Part shown: positions 15,705 through 25,477 of the stretch, in pieces
How the letters are laid out: every line of letters begins with the position of its first letter
How positions within the stretch are numbered: the first letter of the stretch is position 1
NCBI GenBank assembly: GCA_943371005.1
Contig: CALRTB020000017.1
Location: 5,925-69,924 of the forward strand
Source: MRBY01 sp943371005
GTDB lineage: Bacteria; Cyanobacteriota; Cyanobacteriia; Cyanobacteriales; MRBY01
DNA: 64,000 nucleotides
Direction: 5' to 3'
Program-made: the position numbers and the translations under genes
The notes under the pieces: generated by a model
What the model was told of the DNA's origin: nothing
Seen by the model: only the letters and a program-made list of their open reading frames with translations
Databases searched by the model: none

Positions 15705-16796
15705 TTAACTGGCAGTTTCCGGGGCGATCGCCTTTTCTGCATCGGCATTTAAACCTTGGACGTAGGTCACATTTGTCGGATAAGCGAATTCAATGTTCCG
15801 CTGGGCAAAGGCTTCAAAGATGGCCAGGTTAATTTTCTGTTGGGTGTCCATGTAGAGGGCGTAGTCGCTACTTTCAACGTAGTAGACAATTTCGTAGTTC
15901 AAACTAAAGTCGCCGTAGCTGGCAAAGTGAGCCCGGTCGAAACTAACCTGTTCCTGGGCGCTAATGATGTCCTGGATAAGGGCGGGAATAATTTCTAACT
16001 TTTCTTTAGGCGTTTCGTACAGGACTCCAAGACTAAAGACAATCCGTCGCCGCTTCATGTGCTTAAAGTTCCGGATGCGGGAGCCTGTGAGGTCGGTATT
16101 GGCCATGACGATTTCTTCGCCACTGAGACTCTTCAGCCTAGTGGTTTTGATGCCGATGTATTCGACAGTACCGATAAAATCACCAACGATAATAAAGTCT
16201 CCTAGGGCAAAGGGACGGTCGAGGACAATGGAAAAATAACTGAATAAGTCCGTTAAGATCCCCTGGGCGGCAAAGGCGATCGCCAAACCCCCAATCCCCA
16301 AACTAGCGACCACCGCCGAAATATCAAAGCCGAGGTTATCCAGGAGGAAGACCGCACCCACGGCCCAAAGGATGGCCCGCAAAATTGGCATCAGCGCACT
16401 AAAACTCTGCTCTAGCTCAATGTCTCCCTTGCGTAGGAGGTAGGAACGAATCGCATATTCGGCCAATTGAGAAATGAGTTGAATGCCAATAATCGTCGTG
16501 GCAATAACAGTCAAAGCTCGCACCGCTTGGTTCAGAATGGGGTGCAAGTTGAGATTCCCAATCGCCAAAAAAACGTTCCCCACATAGAGGAGACGCACTA
16601 AAGACTGGCTGAGAATTTTTGTGATGCGCGGATCGAGGGTTGTTTGGGTCTTTTTGGCCCATCGCCGCAGTGAACTGAGAATGAGCGCCCTGAACCCATT
16701 GATCAGGAGAAAGCCCACCACCAGCACGGCGATCGCCATGGCATAGGCGGCGAGGGTATTCCCCAAAATACTTCGGGTAAGAAAATCTAAATTCAT
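15705..16796 (-). CDS. MscS-family mechanosensitive channel
   Basis: 363 residues from ATG 16796 (MNLDFLTRSI); in-frame codons run upstream to 16907 but look non-conserved. About four TM helices come first. The pore-lining segment 'ISAVVASLGIGGLAIAFAAQGILTDLFSYFSI' with its Gly/Ala pattern is followed by the beta domain ('RPFALGDFIIVGDFIGTVEYIGIKTTRLKSLSGEEI') and a C-terminal cytoplasmic domain. Releases solutes on hypo-osmotic shock from the plasma membrane. Its own terminator is at 15648-15677. Confidence 0.9.
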   Translation of the reverse strand: MNLDFLTRSILGNTLAAYAMAIAVLVVGFLLINGFRALILSSLRRWAKKTQTTLDPRITKILSQSLVRLLYVGNVFLAIGNLNLHPILNQAVRALTVIATTIIGIQLISQLAEYAIRSYLLRKGDIELEQSFSALMPILRAILWAVGAVFLLDNLGFDISAVVASLGIGGLAIAFAAQGILTDLFSYFSIVLDRPFALGDFIIVGDFIGTVEYIGIKTTRLKSLSGEEIVMANTDLTGSRIRNFKHMKRRRIVFSLGVLYETPKEKLEIIPALIQDIISAQEQVSFDRAHFASYGDFSLNYEIVYYVESSDYALYMDTQQKINLAIFEAFAQRNIEFAYPTNVTYVQGLNADAEKAIAPETAS

Positions 16797-17036
16797 AAAA
16801 AAAGATGCTTGAAGCTGCGTAAAAATCAAAAAAACAGTGAACATTTTGCAGTAAATGCCCGTCCAACTTAACAAAAATACATAGAATCCGCTTCTAGTTA
16901 ATGGCATAAAAGCAATCTTTCCTGGGGTAGATTTTTTAATTCTTGAATTTCCGAAAATGGCGATCGCCTGCCTCCCTGCCCGGATCAGTTAGGATAATTT
17001 GAGCCCTTTTTGCCGCAATTCACGCCAACTCAACCC

Positions 17037-18026
17037 ATGAATATCTTGCTCCTTGCCCTGGGGATCAGTGCCACAATTTTGGCGATCGCCCTCATTAGCT
17101 ATCTGCTGACAGCCCGCCGTTACCAATCTGCCGACACCGTCGCCGACTCCTACGACGAATGGACCGAAGACGGCATCCTGGAATATTACTGGGGCGAACA
17201 CATTCACCTTGGTCACTATGGCAACCCCCCGAGGGCGAAAAATTTCCTCAAAGCCAAGGCAGATTTTGTCCATGAGATGGTGCGCTGGGGCGGTTTGGAT
17301 CAATTACCCCCTGGAACCAAAGTGCTGGATGTGGGCTGTGGCATCGGTGGCAGTAGCCGCATCCTCGCGCGAGACTATGGCTTTGACGTTACTGGGATCA
17401 CCATCAGTCCCAAGCAAGTGGAGCGGGCGACTCAACTGACCCCACCGGGATTGACTGCTAAATTTGCCGTTGATGATGCGATGAATTTATCCTTCGCCGA
17501 TGGCAGCTTCGATGTGGTTTGGTCCGTAGAAGCTGGCCCCCACATGCCCGATAAAGCCGTTTTCGCTCAGGAACTGCTGCGGGTACTGAAACCAGGTGGT
17601 AAATTAGTCGTCGCTGACTGGAACCAACGGGACGATCGCCAAATTCCCCTCAACTGGTGGGAAAAACCTGTGATGACCCAACTCCTTGACCAATGGGCGC
17701 ACCCGAAATTTTCGAGTATCGAAGGCTTTTCGGAACTGCTAGAGGAGACGGGGTTCGTCAAAGATCAAGTAATCAACGCTGATTGGAGCCAAGAAACGCT
17801 TCCTTCCTGGTTGCACACGATTTGGGTGGGAGCAATTCGGCCCTGGGGCTGGCTGCAATACGGTTTACCTGGTTTTATTAAATCAGTGCGGGAAATTCCC
17901 ACCATTCTGCTGATGCGTCTAGCCTTTGGCACGGGCCTTTGTCGGTTTGGGATGTTCCAGGCGGTGCGGGGCGAGGGCAACCCAGTGACTGAAAATCGGA
18001 CAACCCAGCAGGCTGTCTCCCGTTAG
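17037..18026 (+). CDS. 2-methyl-6-phytyl-1,4-benzoquinone/MSBQ methyltransferase
   Basis: 329 residues from ATG 17037. An N-terminal TM anchor (about 3-22) precedes a class I SAM methyltransferase domain: 'VLDVGCGIGGSSRILARDYGFDVTGITISPKQ' (motif I), 'FDVVWSVEAGPHMPDK' and 'LRVLKPGGKLVVADW'. The sequence closely follows my memory of Synechocystis Sll0418, the MPBQ/MSBQ methyltransferase of tocopherol and plastoquinone synthesis, including the C-terminal 'GFIKSVREIPTILLMRLAFG'. It acts on prenylquinones at the envelope or thylakoid membrane. Identification rests on recognition of the whole protein. Confidence 0.88.
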   Translation: MNILLLALGISATILAIALISYLLTARRYQSADTVADSYDEWTEDGILEYYWGEHIHLGHYGNPPRAKNFLKAKADFVHEMVRWGGLDQLPPGTKVLDVGCGIGGSSRILARDYGFDVTGITISPKQVERATQLTPPGLTAKFAVDDAMNLSFADGSFDVVWSVEAGPHMPDKAVFAQELLRVLKPGGKLVVADWNQRDDRQIPLNWWEKPVMTQLLDQWAHPKFSSIEGFSELLEETGFVKDQVINADWSQETLPSWLHTIWVGAIRPWGWLQYGLPGFIKSVREIPTILLMRLAFGTGLCRFGMFQAVRGEGNPVTENRTTQQAVSR

Positions 18027-18058
18027 ATGAATCACCTCAAAAAGTTTTGAAAAAAGGC

Positions 18059-18087
18059 TTGACATCTCAAAATTCTTCAGTTAGATT
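18059..18087 (+). promoter_or_regulatory. Promoter of tRNA-Glu
   Basis: A consensus -35 TTGACA (18059-18064), a 17-bp spacer and a -10 TAGATT (18082-18087) lie about 55 nt before the tRNA. Spacing is ideal for the main sigma factor. Confidence 0.65.
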
Positions 18088-18142
18088 GTATAACTGTGAG
18101 TCGCAAGCGAAATAAACAAAAACGCTTCTACTCAGTCCGCAA

Positions 18143-18215
18143 GCCCCCATCGTCTAGTGGCCTAGGACACCTCCCTTTCACGGAGGCGACAGGGATTCGA
18201 ATTCCCTTGGGGGTA
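18143..18215 (+). tRNA. tRNA-Glu (anticodon UUC)
   Basis: A 73-nt cloverleaf reads from GCCCCCA (18143) to TGGGGGT plus discriminator A (18215); the first pair is G-U. The D arm holds CTAGTGGCCTAGG, the anticodon stem-loop CCTCC-CTTTCAC-GGAGG gives TTC, and the T arm contains GATTCGAAT. CCA is not encoded. In cyanobacteria glutamyl-tRNA also feeds 5-aminolevulinate synthesis for chlorophyll, haem and bilins. Confidence 0.97.
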
Positions 18216-18227
18216 CTAAACAAAAAA

Positions 18228-18257
18228 AGAGCTTCAGTTTCGGCTGGGGCTCTTTTT
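18228..18257 (+). terminator. Rho-independent terminator after tRNA-Glu
   Basis: AGAGC..CAG pairs with CTG..GCTCT around a TTTCGG loop and is followed by five T. It ends only 21 nt before the GTG start of mutY. Confidence 0.75.
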
Positions 18258-18278
18258 GCATTGAGGCATTGTTGAATT

Positions 18279-19325
18279 GTGGCCATCTGGACAGCAGAAA
18301 TCTTAAAGGAAATGCGGCGATCGCTTCTGGATTGGTATCAGCGGGCGGGCCGTACTTTACCCTGGCGCAACGAACCGGACATTTATCGGGTCTGGATTTC
18401 GGAGATCATGCTCCAGCAAACCCAGGTGAAAACGGTGATCCCCTACTACGAACGGTGGTTAGAACAGTTCCCGACGGTGGAGACCTTAGCCGCCGCCGAT
18501 TTACAAACGGTTTTGAAACAGTGGGAAGGATTAGGGTATTACGCCCGGGCGCGGAATCTCCACCAGGCGGCGCAACAGGTGGTGACAGACTTTAGGGGGC
18601 GGTTTCCCGAAGATTTAGAAAATATTCTGCGCCTCAAGGGAATCGGGCGAACGACAGCCGGGGGGATTCTCAGTTCAGCCCGCAATTTGCCCCTCGCGAT
18701 CCTTGATGGGAATGTAAAACGGGTTTTGGCACGGCTCATTGCCCTAGAAGTATCGCCCGTTAAAGCGTTGGATGTGCTGTGGGACGTTTCAGAAACCTTG
18801 CTCGATCCGCAAAATCCCAGGGATTTTAACCAAGCACTAATGGATTTAGGGGCGACCCTCTGCACCGTTAAACAACCAGATTGTCCCCATTGTCCTTGGC
18901 GCAACCATTGCCAAGCCTGTCTCAACCATCAACCAACGGATTTCCCCCGCAAAGCCCCGAAAAAACAGATCCCGACCAAAAAGCTGGTGGCGGCGATCGC
19001 CTTTAATCATGAGAATCAAGTTTTTATTCAACAGCGGCCCCAGGATGGACTCTTGGGGGGACTATGGGAATTTCCGAACCGCGAGGGTGAGATTAAATCC
19101 CTGCTCACACAATTATTTCCTGACGCGCAGTATGAAAGGAGTTTAAACACGGTTTTTCATGCCTATACCCATTTCAAAATTGAGCTGGAGCCTCGAATTT
19201 ATCGCGTCAATTTATCGGGGTCAGGTTGGGTGTCGCTCCAAAGCCTGAAGGATTATCCTTTCTCAAAAGCCCATTTAAAAATTATCGAGCAGTTGCAAGA
19301 TCCTCAATTAAGCCTGCCCCTTTAA
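18279..19325 (+). CDS. mutY: A/G-specific adenine DNA glycosylase
   Basis: Removes adenine mispaired with 8-oxoguanine. 348 residues: catalytic Glu42 in 'WISEIMLQQTQV', helix-hairpin-helix 'LKGIGRTTAGGIL' (119-131), catalytic Asp143 in 'ILDGNVKRV', and a 4Fe-4S cluster motif CX6CX2CX5C (195, 202, 205, 211). A C-terminal Nudix-like 8-oxoG recognition domain (about 232-345) includes 'GGLWEFPNREGE'. The start is GTG 18279; ATG 18312 is an alternative inside the conserved N-terminus. The 3' end overlaps the convergent YchJ-like gene by 4 nt. Confidence 0.95.
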   Translation: MAIWTAEILKEMRRSLLDWYQRAGRTLPWRNEPDIYRVWISEIMLQQTQVKTVIPYYERWLEQFPTVETLAAADLQTVLKQWEGLGYYARARNLHQAAQQVVTDFRGRFPEDLENILRLKGIGRTTAGGILSSARNLPLAILDGNVKRVLARLIALEVSPVKALDVLWDVSETLLDPQNPRDFNQALMDLGATLCTVKQPDCPHCPWRNHCQACLNHQPTDFPRKAPKKQIPTKKLVAAIAFNHENQVFIQQRPQDGLLGGLWEFPNREGEIKSLLTQLFPDAQYERSLNTVFHAYTHFKIELEPRIYRVNLSGSGWVSLQSLKDYPFSKAHLKIIEQLQDPQLSLPL

Positions 19326-19819
19326 CGTTTTTTGCCGTGGCATTGCTTGAATTTTTTGCCACTGTTGCACCAGCAGGGTTCATTTTTCTTCGGTTGGACG
19401 GGCGGCAAGATATCCCCTTCGAGGTAAAACCAGCGGCCTTTTTCTTTGATAAATTGCGATCGCTCGTGGAGTTGACCCACTGCCTTACCTTCCTGGTACA
19501 CGGCGACAAATTCCACCATCCCTGTGTCATCCTGGGGCTGGCCTGCCTCCGTTGCCAAAACAGTAAGATTTAACCAAAAAACGCTGTTCGCTGTTGCTGT
19601 AATCAGTTGGCGACTATCGGCGGTGTGACGGCTGGGGTGTTCCGTCTTCAGCAGGTAATCCACATCCCGAAAACAGTAGGCCGTGTAACGCGATCGCATC
19701 AAAGCTTCGGCGGTGGGGGCAGCCAGTTGACTTTCGAGGTAGGGGGCACAACATTGGGCCAGGGGTTTTTGACTGCCACAGGGACAAAGACGGCTAGGGC
19801 GATCGCCAGAAATTAACAC
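19322..19819 (-). CDS. YchJ-family protein with two SEC-C metal-binding motifs
   Basis: 165 residues. SEC-C zinc motifs sit at both ends, 'CPCGSQKPLAQCC' near the N-terminus and 'EPCWCNSGKKFKQCHGKK' at the C-terminus. They flank a central NTF2-like domain with the YchJ signature 'AEALMRSRYTAYCFRDVDYLLKTEHPS'. SEC-C motifs otherwise occur at the SecA C-terminus, where they bind zinc and SecB. The function of YchJ itself is unknown. Confidence 0.88.
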   Translation of the reverse strand: MLISGDRPSRLCPCGSQKPLAQCCAPYLESQLAAPTAEALMRSRYTAYCFRDVDYLLKTEHPSRHTADSRQLITATANSVFWLNLTVLATEAGQPQDDTGMVEFVAVYQEGKAVGQLHERSQFIKEKGRWFYLEGDILPPVQPKKNEPCWCNSGKKFKQCHGKKR

Positions 19820-19875
19820 AGGACAACAATGTAAAAGAACAGCTTTATTTTACCGAGCTTCCCAGTTTCAAAAGT

Positions 19876-20322
19876 CTATTTAAACGGTGTGAGCCAGCCC
19901 TGTTGCTTCCCAAAGTTCAGCGCCAAAGCCGTCAGGCCAAACAGCAACAAATTTTCGCCACAGGCCGCCACAAAGGGCCAACCATTTTGGGCGATCGCCG
20001 ATCCCGCATCTACCAGGGCTACTCCCCGCACCAAGGCAAACGCAGCAATCACCCCTGTATTGAGTTGGGGATTCTCATCAGTACGCACCGCATAACGATA
20101 AGTCAGGGCAAACAAGGCCCCCGATAAGGTCGAAGTTCCCAGGTTCACCAATAATGTGAGGGTGCCAAGGCCGCCACCAAAATTGAGGGGCAGTCCCTCA
20201 GAACCAACAAAGCGATGGAGCAGCAACAGCCCGAAGCTGAGTAATCCGGCAGTCACACCACCGGCGATCGCCGTTTTCAGAGAGGCAATACGTTCGGCGG
20301 TGGTAAAACGAGAGGAGGTCAT
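19876..20322 (-). CDS. Conserved four-TM membrane protein
   Basis: 148 residues from ATG 20322, preceded by GAGG on the coding strand. Four hydrophobic stretches (about 14-36, 46-72, 88-105, 117-135), Gly-rich in the style of a helical bundle. I recognise it only as a cyanobacterial conserved hypothetical. It begins 21 nt after the stop of the downstream-facing sensor gene at 20343, so the three genes 25486 to 19876 form one same-strand run. Confidence 0.7.
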   Translation of the reverse strand: MTSSRFTTAERIASLKTAIAGGVTAGLLSFGLLLLHRFVGSEGLPLNFGGGLGTLTLLVNLGTSTLSGALFALTYRYAVRTDENPQLNTGVIAAFALVRGVALVDAGSAIAQNGWPFVAACGENLLLFGLTALALNFGKQQGWLTPFK

Positions 20323-20342
20323 GGTAGGTAGTAAAAGAGTGT

Positions 20343-21500
20343 TTAAGCTTCTGGGGCGGACTGGTGGCCTTGGCAAAGGGGTAAGCGGATTTCCACCATG
20401 GTGCTACCTTCTAAGGGGGTTAGGATTTTCATTGAACCATCATATTTTTTCAGAATATTACTGACAATCTTTAGACCAAGGCCCAAACCTTGCTGTTCAT
20501 ACAATTGACGATTGAACTGCTGGAAGGCCCCCACCCGTTGAATTTCGGCTTCTGTCATGCTCCGGCCCTGGTTGGTGACTCGCAAAATAAACTGATTGGC
20601 GATCGCCTCACTGGTAACTTGCACCAAATTCCCAGGGGAAGAGAACTTAAAGGCATTTTCCAGAATTTCTGTGATGAGGGCAGTGAAATCATCATGCTCG
20701 ATCAATCCCTGGGCTTCCCCTAGGTCGATCTGGAGGTCAGCTTGGCGTTTTTCCTGAAAAGCAATGGTTTGCATGATGTCGACCATGGTAATCGGTTCTG
20801 GGACATCATGGTGTTTAACTGGACCTGATTTGAGGGTTTGTAAACTCAGTTCTAGGGAGGTATAGACGAGGAATTTTTGGGTGGTTTTTTGGAGTCTCAG
20901 GGCAGAATTGTAGGTCAGTTCCAAAAATGTTTGCCGCTCTTCGCTGGACATGGTGTTGTGCTCATCCAGGAGAATGCTCAGACCACCGATGATGCCATTG
21001 AGGGGGGTATTCAGTTCATGGGGAAAACTCGTGGCAAGATTTCCCTGGAGGGCTTCGAGGTTATGGCGTAGGAGAGTAACGGTATTTTCCTGGAGCTGCG
21101 CAAATTCATTGAGTTGGTCATACTGGGCTTTGATCCGGAGGAGAGACTGTACCCGGGCTTTCAGTTCAAGACCATTGACAGGCTTACTGATAAAGTCATC
21201 GGCCCCCACATCAAGACAACGGGCAAGGTCATATTTACTAGTGAGGGCTGTTACCATAATCACCGGAACCATCGACCAATCGGGGTTCGCTTTGATCTTG
21301 GCACAGACTTCAACGCCATCCATATCAGGCATCATCACATCCAGCAAAATGAGGGAAACGGGGAACAGCGATAGATGTTCAAACGCTTCGGCACCACTGG
21401 AAGCGTATTGCAGCTCACAGGCTTGGTGACAGAGGAGGGCTTCCACGACGTCAAAATTGCGGGGGTCATCGTCAACGACCAAAATAATCGGGTTACTCAT
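20343..21500 (-). CDS. Response regulator-histidine kinase hybrid (REC-HisKA-HATPase)
   Basis: 385 residues from ATG 21500, 2 nt after the stop of the large upstream kinase gene. An N-terminal receiver domain (1 to about 125) holds 'VVDDDPRN', phospho-Asp in 'LILLDVMMPDMDG' and 'KPVNG'. A coiled linker follows. The kinase core has the H-box in the unusual form 'PHELNTPLNGIIGG', an N-box 'ALITEILENAFKFSSPG' and a G-box 'GLGLGLKIV'. A receiver in front of a kinase fits a phosphorelay, and its position fits it being the direct target of the upstream hybrid kinase. Confidence 0.85.
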   Translation of the reverse strand: MSNPIILVVDDDPRNFDVVEALLCHQACELQYASSGAEAFEHLSLFPVSLILLDVMMPDMDGVEVCAKIKANPDWSMVPVIMVTALTSKYDLARCLDVGADDFISKPVNGLELKARVQSLLRIKAQYDQLNEFAQLQENTVTLLRHNLEALQGNLATSFPHELNTPLNGIIGGLSILLDEHNTMSSEERQTFLELTYNSALRLQKTTQKFLVYTSLELSLQTLKSGPVKHHDVPEPITMVDIMQTIAFQEKRQADLQIDLGEAQGLIEHDDFTALITEILENAFKFSSPGNLVQVTSEAIANQFILRVTNQGRSMTEAEIQRVGAFQQFNRQLYEQQGLGLGLKIVSNILKKYDGSMKILTPLEGSTMVEIRLPLCQGHQSAPEA

Positions 21501-21502
21501 CG

Positions 21503-24500
21503 CTAATCTGGGGTGGCTAAGGTGTCTCGAATTGAGGCGGTTAGTTGACTTAACTTGACGGGTTTCGCTAGGTAGTGGTTGGCCCCGGCAGCCAGGCATT
21601 TTTCGGAGTCATTAGCCATTGCTAAGGCCGTGAGGGCAATGATCGGGGTTTGGGCTAGGTGGCGATCGCCTAACTGACGAATTTTTTTGGTGGCCGCTAG
21701 ACCATCAAGAACCGGCATTTGCATATCCATTAGAATAATATCCGGTTGTTCCGTTGGAAGTAAATCAAGGACTTCCTGACCATTATTCGCCAAAGTAACG
21801 TGACAACCCTTAGCCTTGAGATAGCAGGTGATGGTCAAAGCATTACCAGGATTATCCTCGGCGAGCAAAACCCGACAACCCTCTAGATCCACAGGGTTTA
21901 ACACAACATCAGCATGATTCCCACTGCGTCCTCGTTCAAGGGATTGTTCGAGGCATCCTTCATTGAGGAGATCCGGACAGGGTAAACGAAAGAAAAAACA
22001 ACTACCGACCCCGGGGTTACTCGTGACATGGACAGTGCCCCCATGGTTTTCGACCAGTTTTTTCACGAGGGCAAGGCCCAAACCCGTGCCATCATACCGG
22101 CGATTGAGGTCACTATCGATTTGGGAAAAGGGCTGAAATAGCCGCGGTAGATCCTCCGGAGCGATGCCGATGCCCGTATCCCGCACCCGAAAACACACCA
22201 CATATTCATGGAGATCCGTTTCGGTTTTAGAGGGAGATTGCTCTAGATCTACTTCCAGGGTGACTTGGCCTTGGTTAGGGGTAAATTTGATCGCATTGCT
22301 GAGGAGGTTAACTAAGACCTGCCGGATGCGCCGTTGATCAATGAGTAATTTAGGGAGATAGCGGGCAATCTGGGTCGTGAGTTGAATTTGTTTGTCGTGG
22401 GCCTGGTGCCGCACAAAGATCAGACTGGATTCGCACAGATCGGCGATCGCCGTTGGTTCCTGGTGAAATTCCAACTGGTCCGCCTCAATTTTGGCGAGGT
22501 CAAGGATATCGTTAATCAGCGTGAGTAAATGGGTACCTGCTGTTTCGATGGTTTGGACAGAGCGTTGCTGTCTCTCGTTGAGGGGGCCATATACCTCTTC
22601 CTTGAGGGCTTCGGACATCCCCAAAACGGCATTGAGGGGGGTACGCAGTTCGTGACTCATGTTGGCGAGGAATTCATCCTTGAGGCGGGCGACCCGGGCG
22701 AGTTCCAGATTGCTGGCCTGGAGTTGACCTTCGTAATTTTTCCGGTCGGTAATGTCGCGGGCGGCGGAGTAGAGTTTCTGCTCCATCGGGATACAGTGCC
22801 ACTCGATCCAACGGTAGGAACCATCCCGACAGCGATAACGATTGACAAAGTCAATGACTGGCTTCCCGGTTTGTAGGGTGGTGACTGCTGCCTGGGTGCT
22901 CGCGAGATCATCAGGGTGGAGGTAGTCGAGGAGATTTTGACCGACCAATGTTTCTGGGTCATAACCAAAGGTCTTTTCCCACTGCGGGTTAAGGCGGATG
23001 ACATTGCCCGCTAAATCGGTGATGCACAGTAGATCTGAGACCACGGAAAAGAAGCGGTCTAACTCTTCGGTTTTTTCTTGGAGCGCTCGCTGGGCTTGTT
23101 TTTGCGCTGTAATGTCGATCACCACACAAAAGATTTGATCCTGCGTATCGGGGAGTTTAGAGACACCGAGGAGAACCGTGACCCGACTGCCATCTTTGCG
23201 GTAATACTCTTTTTCGAAGGGCTGGCTATAACCATATTGCTGGAAGTGGGCGATCGCCTGTTGGTCTACGGCTTCATAACCCGGCGGCGTGAGGTGAAAC
23301 CAATTTAAACCCTGGGTTTCCCATTCCTGGCGACTGTAGCCTAGCATTTGCAAAAAATGATCGTTGGTCTCTAAGATCTCCCCCTTAAAGTTCGCCACAA
23401 TCATCCCCACGACACTCGAATTAAAGATTTTATGCAGGCGCATTTCACTGGCTTCCTTTGCCTGGATTGCCTGTTGCCGTTCCGTAATATCCTGGGCGAT
23501 GCCAACAAGCCCCACGACGCTACCAGCTTCATCCTGGAGGGGGCCGAGGGATAGGGACACGGTTTTGCGATCGCCTGTTTTGGTGATGTAGGTCCACTCT
23601 CGGTCGCGGTTGAGGTTTTCATGGCAACAGAGGAGGTGGAACACTTCAAAATTCGCTTCGACGGGGTGGGCGAGGGTCTGGCTCAGTTCGGTGGCGATCG
23701 CCTCTATTTCTGCAGGGTCGTGGAAGAGGAGGGGCGTCTGTTGACCGATGATTTCTGCGGGGGCATAACCCAACATCTCAGCGGCTCCCCGGTTATAGGT
23801 TTGTATGATTCCCTGGGGGTCGGTGGAAATGATCGAGAGGTTTGTCCCCCCAAAGATCAGATTTTGGAGATAGCTGACCCGCTGCAACTCCTGGGTCCGT
23901 TTGGCGACTTCGGCCTCGAGGTTTTGGTTGAGCTGCTGGAGCTGCTGTTCGGTCTGCCGTCGTTGGGCGAGTTCCTGGGCGAGGGCTTGGTAGGTGCTGG
24001 CCTGTTGGAGGGCGATCCCCAATTGGAGAGCCAGTTGCCGGAGGAGGGAAATTTCTTCGTCGCGCCAATCCCGGGGGCGATCGCATTCACTCACCGTGAG
24101 CAGTCCCCAGAGGTGTTCGTTGTAAACAATGGGTACCAGGATTTTCGAGCGCATCTGAATCTTTTCCAGCAGTTCCCGGTGGCAGGGGGTTATCTCCCGG
24201 GTATAGATGTCGTTAATCACCTGGAAGCGGCCATCCTGGAAGTAGTCCTGCCAGTGCTCAAAGAAACATTGATCGAAGGCACTTTGGTGGAGGATGCTAG
24301 TTTGGTCAGGGGCGATCGCCTCAGCAATCACGGTTACATGGCCATCGGGCTGGATTTCCCACACCGCCGCGCGATGGCACTGGAATAACTGCCAAATTTC
24401 CTGGACAGCGGTTGCCAAAATCTCTGGTAACTCGAAGGAAGCATAGATTTGGGCCGAGACCTTACTGAGGAGGCGTTCCTGCTGGAGCTTATGACGGAGG

Positions 24501-25477
24501 GCGATCTGAGTGCTCTGGACTTCTGTCTGGAGGCAGGCATTGCGTTCTTCTAGAAGGGCAACTTTTTCCGCCTCAAGGACATGCACCTTGCGCTGGAGGG
24601 TCTCGGCCCATTTGTATAGTTCCAGGGGATTGATCGCCCGGATGAGATCCGTCGTGGTGAGGATGCCTTTTAAAACTTGGCTGTGGCGATCGCCGACGAC
24701 GACCGCATGGCGGGCCCCATGTCGATCCATCAGTTCCTGTACCATCCCCAAAGAATACGTCGGTGTCACCACAAACGGGAGGGGACTCATCACATCCTCA
24801 GCCAGGTAGTGCTCGGCAGCAAGGCCCAAGGCTTGGAATTGCACCAAATCCCGCTCCATAATTAGACCAATGGGCACCGCCGGTGTGGCGATATCCGTTG
24901 CCTGGGTTACCACCACCGAACTAGGCCGCCGCTCCGTGAGCCTTTGGATAATTTGGCGGAGGGGAGTTTGGGCGGTGACGGTACTCACTTGGGGGGTCAT
25001 CACCTCCGCCACGGAACGCACCTGTAACAAATCGCTCGGATCCGCGCTGTGGAATAAACCTTCCTGGGTCAGGAGGCCCGTCAATTGCCCTTGCTGATCT
25101 ACAATCGGCAGGTATCGCGCCTGGGTTCCCTGGAATAGATTGGCGATCGCCGCAAAACTATCTAGTTCTTCTTCCTGAATGGTGATCACCGGTGTTTGCA
25201 TCACAGTGTCAACGGTCAGCGGTTCGGTCTCAGTACCCAGCAAACTGAGCCGTAAAATATCCCGTTCCGTCACGATCCCCATCAGTTTGTCCGCTGATGT
25301 CACTAAAATACAACTCCCCCGCCCCTCCGCCACCATCCGTGCGATGGCTGAAGCCTCTAGGTCACAGGCTTGACGGGCCGTCTGCATTTTGGCGATCGCC
25401 TCCCGGAGGGAACAGGAAATGTCAACCACCAGGGGATCACGAATCACAACCAACGATAGCTTCGGAGCAATGGGCAT
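21503..25477 (-). CDS. Multi-domain hybrid sensor histidine kinase (4xCBS-GAF-PASx3-HisKA-HATPase-REC)
   Basis: About 1324 residues (ATG 25477; another in-frame Met at 25486). Order: two CBS pairs (about 10-285), a coiled coil, a GAF domain (about 335-490), a second coiled coil, three PAS/PAC units (about 545-900), HisKA with 'MSHELRTPLNAVLGM' near 945, HATPase with 'LVNLLSNAIKFTP' and 'GTGLGLALVKK', then a receiver near 1195-1320 with phospho-Asp in 'ILMDMQMPVLDG'. CBS pairs usually bind adenylates and GAF/PAS bind small ligands or cofactors. No TM segment, so it is cytosolic. Tightly linked to the next kinase gene (2 nt). Confidence 0.9.
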   Translation of the reverse strand: MPIAPKLSLVVIRDPLVVDISCSLREAIAKMQTARQACDLEASAIARMVAEGRGSCILVTSADKLMGIVTERDILRLSLLGTETEPLTVDTVMQTPVITIQEEELDSFAAIANLFQGTQARYLPIVDQQGQLTGLLTQEGLFHSADPSDLLQVRSVAEVMTPQVSTVTAQTPLRQIIQRLTERRPSSVVVTQATDIATPAVPIGLIMERDLVQFQALGLAAEHYLAEDVMSPLPFVVTPTYSLGMVQELMDRHGARHAVVVGDRHSQVLKGILTTTDLIRAINPLELYKWAETLQRKVHVLEAEKVALLEERNACLQTEVQSTQIALRHKLQQERLLSKVSAQIYASFELPEILATAVQEIWQLFQCHRAAVWEIQPDGHVTVIAEAIAPDQTSILHQSAFDQCFFEHWQDYFQDGRFQVINDIYTREITPCHRELLEKIQMRSKILVPIVYNEHLWGLLTVSECDRPRDWRDEEISLLRQLALQLGIALQQASTYQALAQELAQRRQTEQQLQQLNQNLEAEVAKRTQELQRVSYLQNLIFGGTNLSIISTDPQGIIQTYNRGAAEMLGYAPAEIIGQQTPLLFHDPAEIEAIATELSQTLAHPVEANFEVFHLLCCHENLNRDREWTYITKTGDRKTVSLSLGPLQDEAGSVVGLVGIAQDITERQQAIQAKEASEMRLHKIFNSSVVGMIVANFKGEILETNDHFLQMLGYSRQEWETQGLNWFHLTPPGYEAVDQQAIAHFQQYGYSQPFEKEYYRKDGSRVTVLLGVSKLPDTQDQIFCVVIDITAQKQAQRALQEKTEELDRFFSVVSDLLCITDLAGNVIRLNPQWEKTFGYDPETLVGQNLLDYLHPDDLASTQAAVTTLQTGKPVIDFVNRYRCRDGSYRWIEWHCIPMEQKLYSAARDITDRKNYEGQLQASNLELARVARLKDEFLANMSHELRTPLNAVLGMSEALKEEVYGPLNERQQRSVQTIETAGTHLLTLINDILDLAKIEADQLEFHQEPTAIADLCESSLIFVRHQAHDKQIQLTTQIARYLPKLLIDQRRIRQVLVNLLSNAIKFTPNQGQVTLEVDLEQSPSKTETDLHEYVVCFRVRDTGIGIAPEDLPRLFQPFSQIDSDLNRRYDGTGLGLALVKKLVENHGGTVHVTSNPGVGSCFFFRLPCPDLLNEGCLEQSLERGRSGNHADVVLNPVDLEGCRVLLAEDNPGNALTITCYLKAKGCHVTLANNGQEVLDLLPTEQPDIILMDMQMPVLDGLAATKKIRQLGDRHLAQTPIIALTALAMANDSEKCLAAGANHYLAKPVKLSQLTASIRDTLATPD

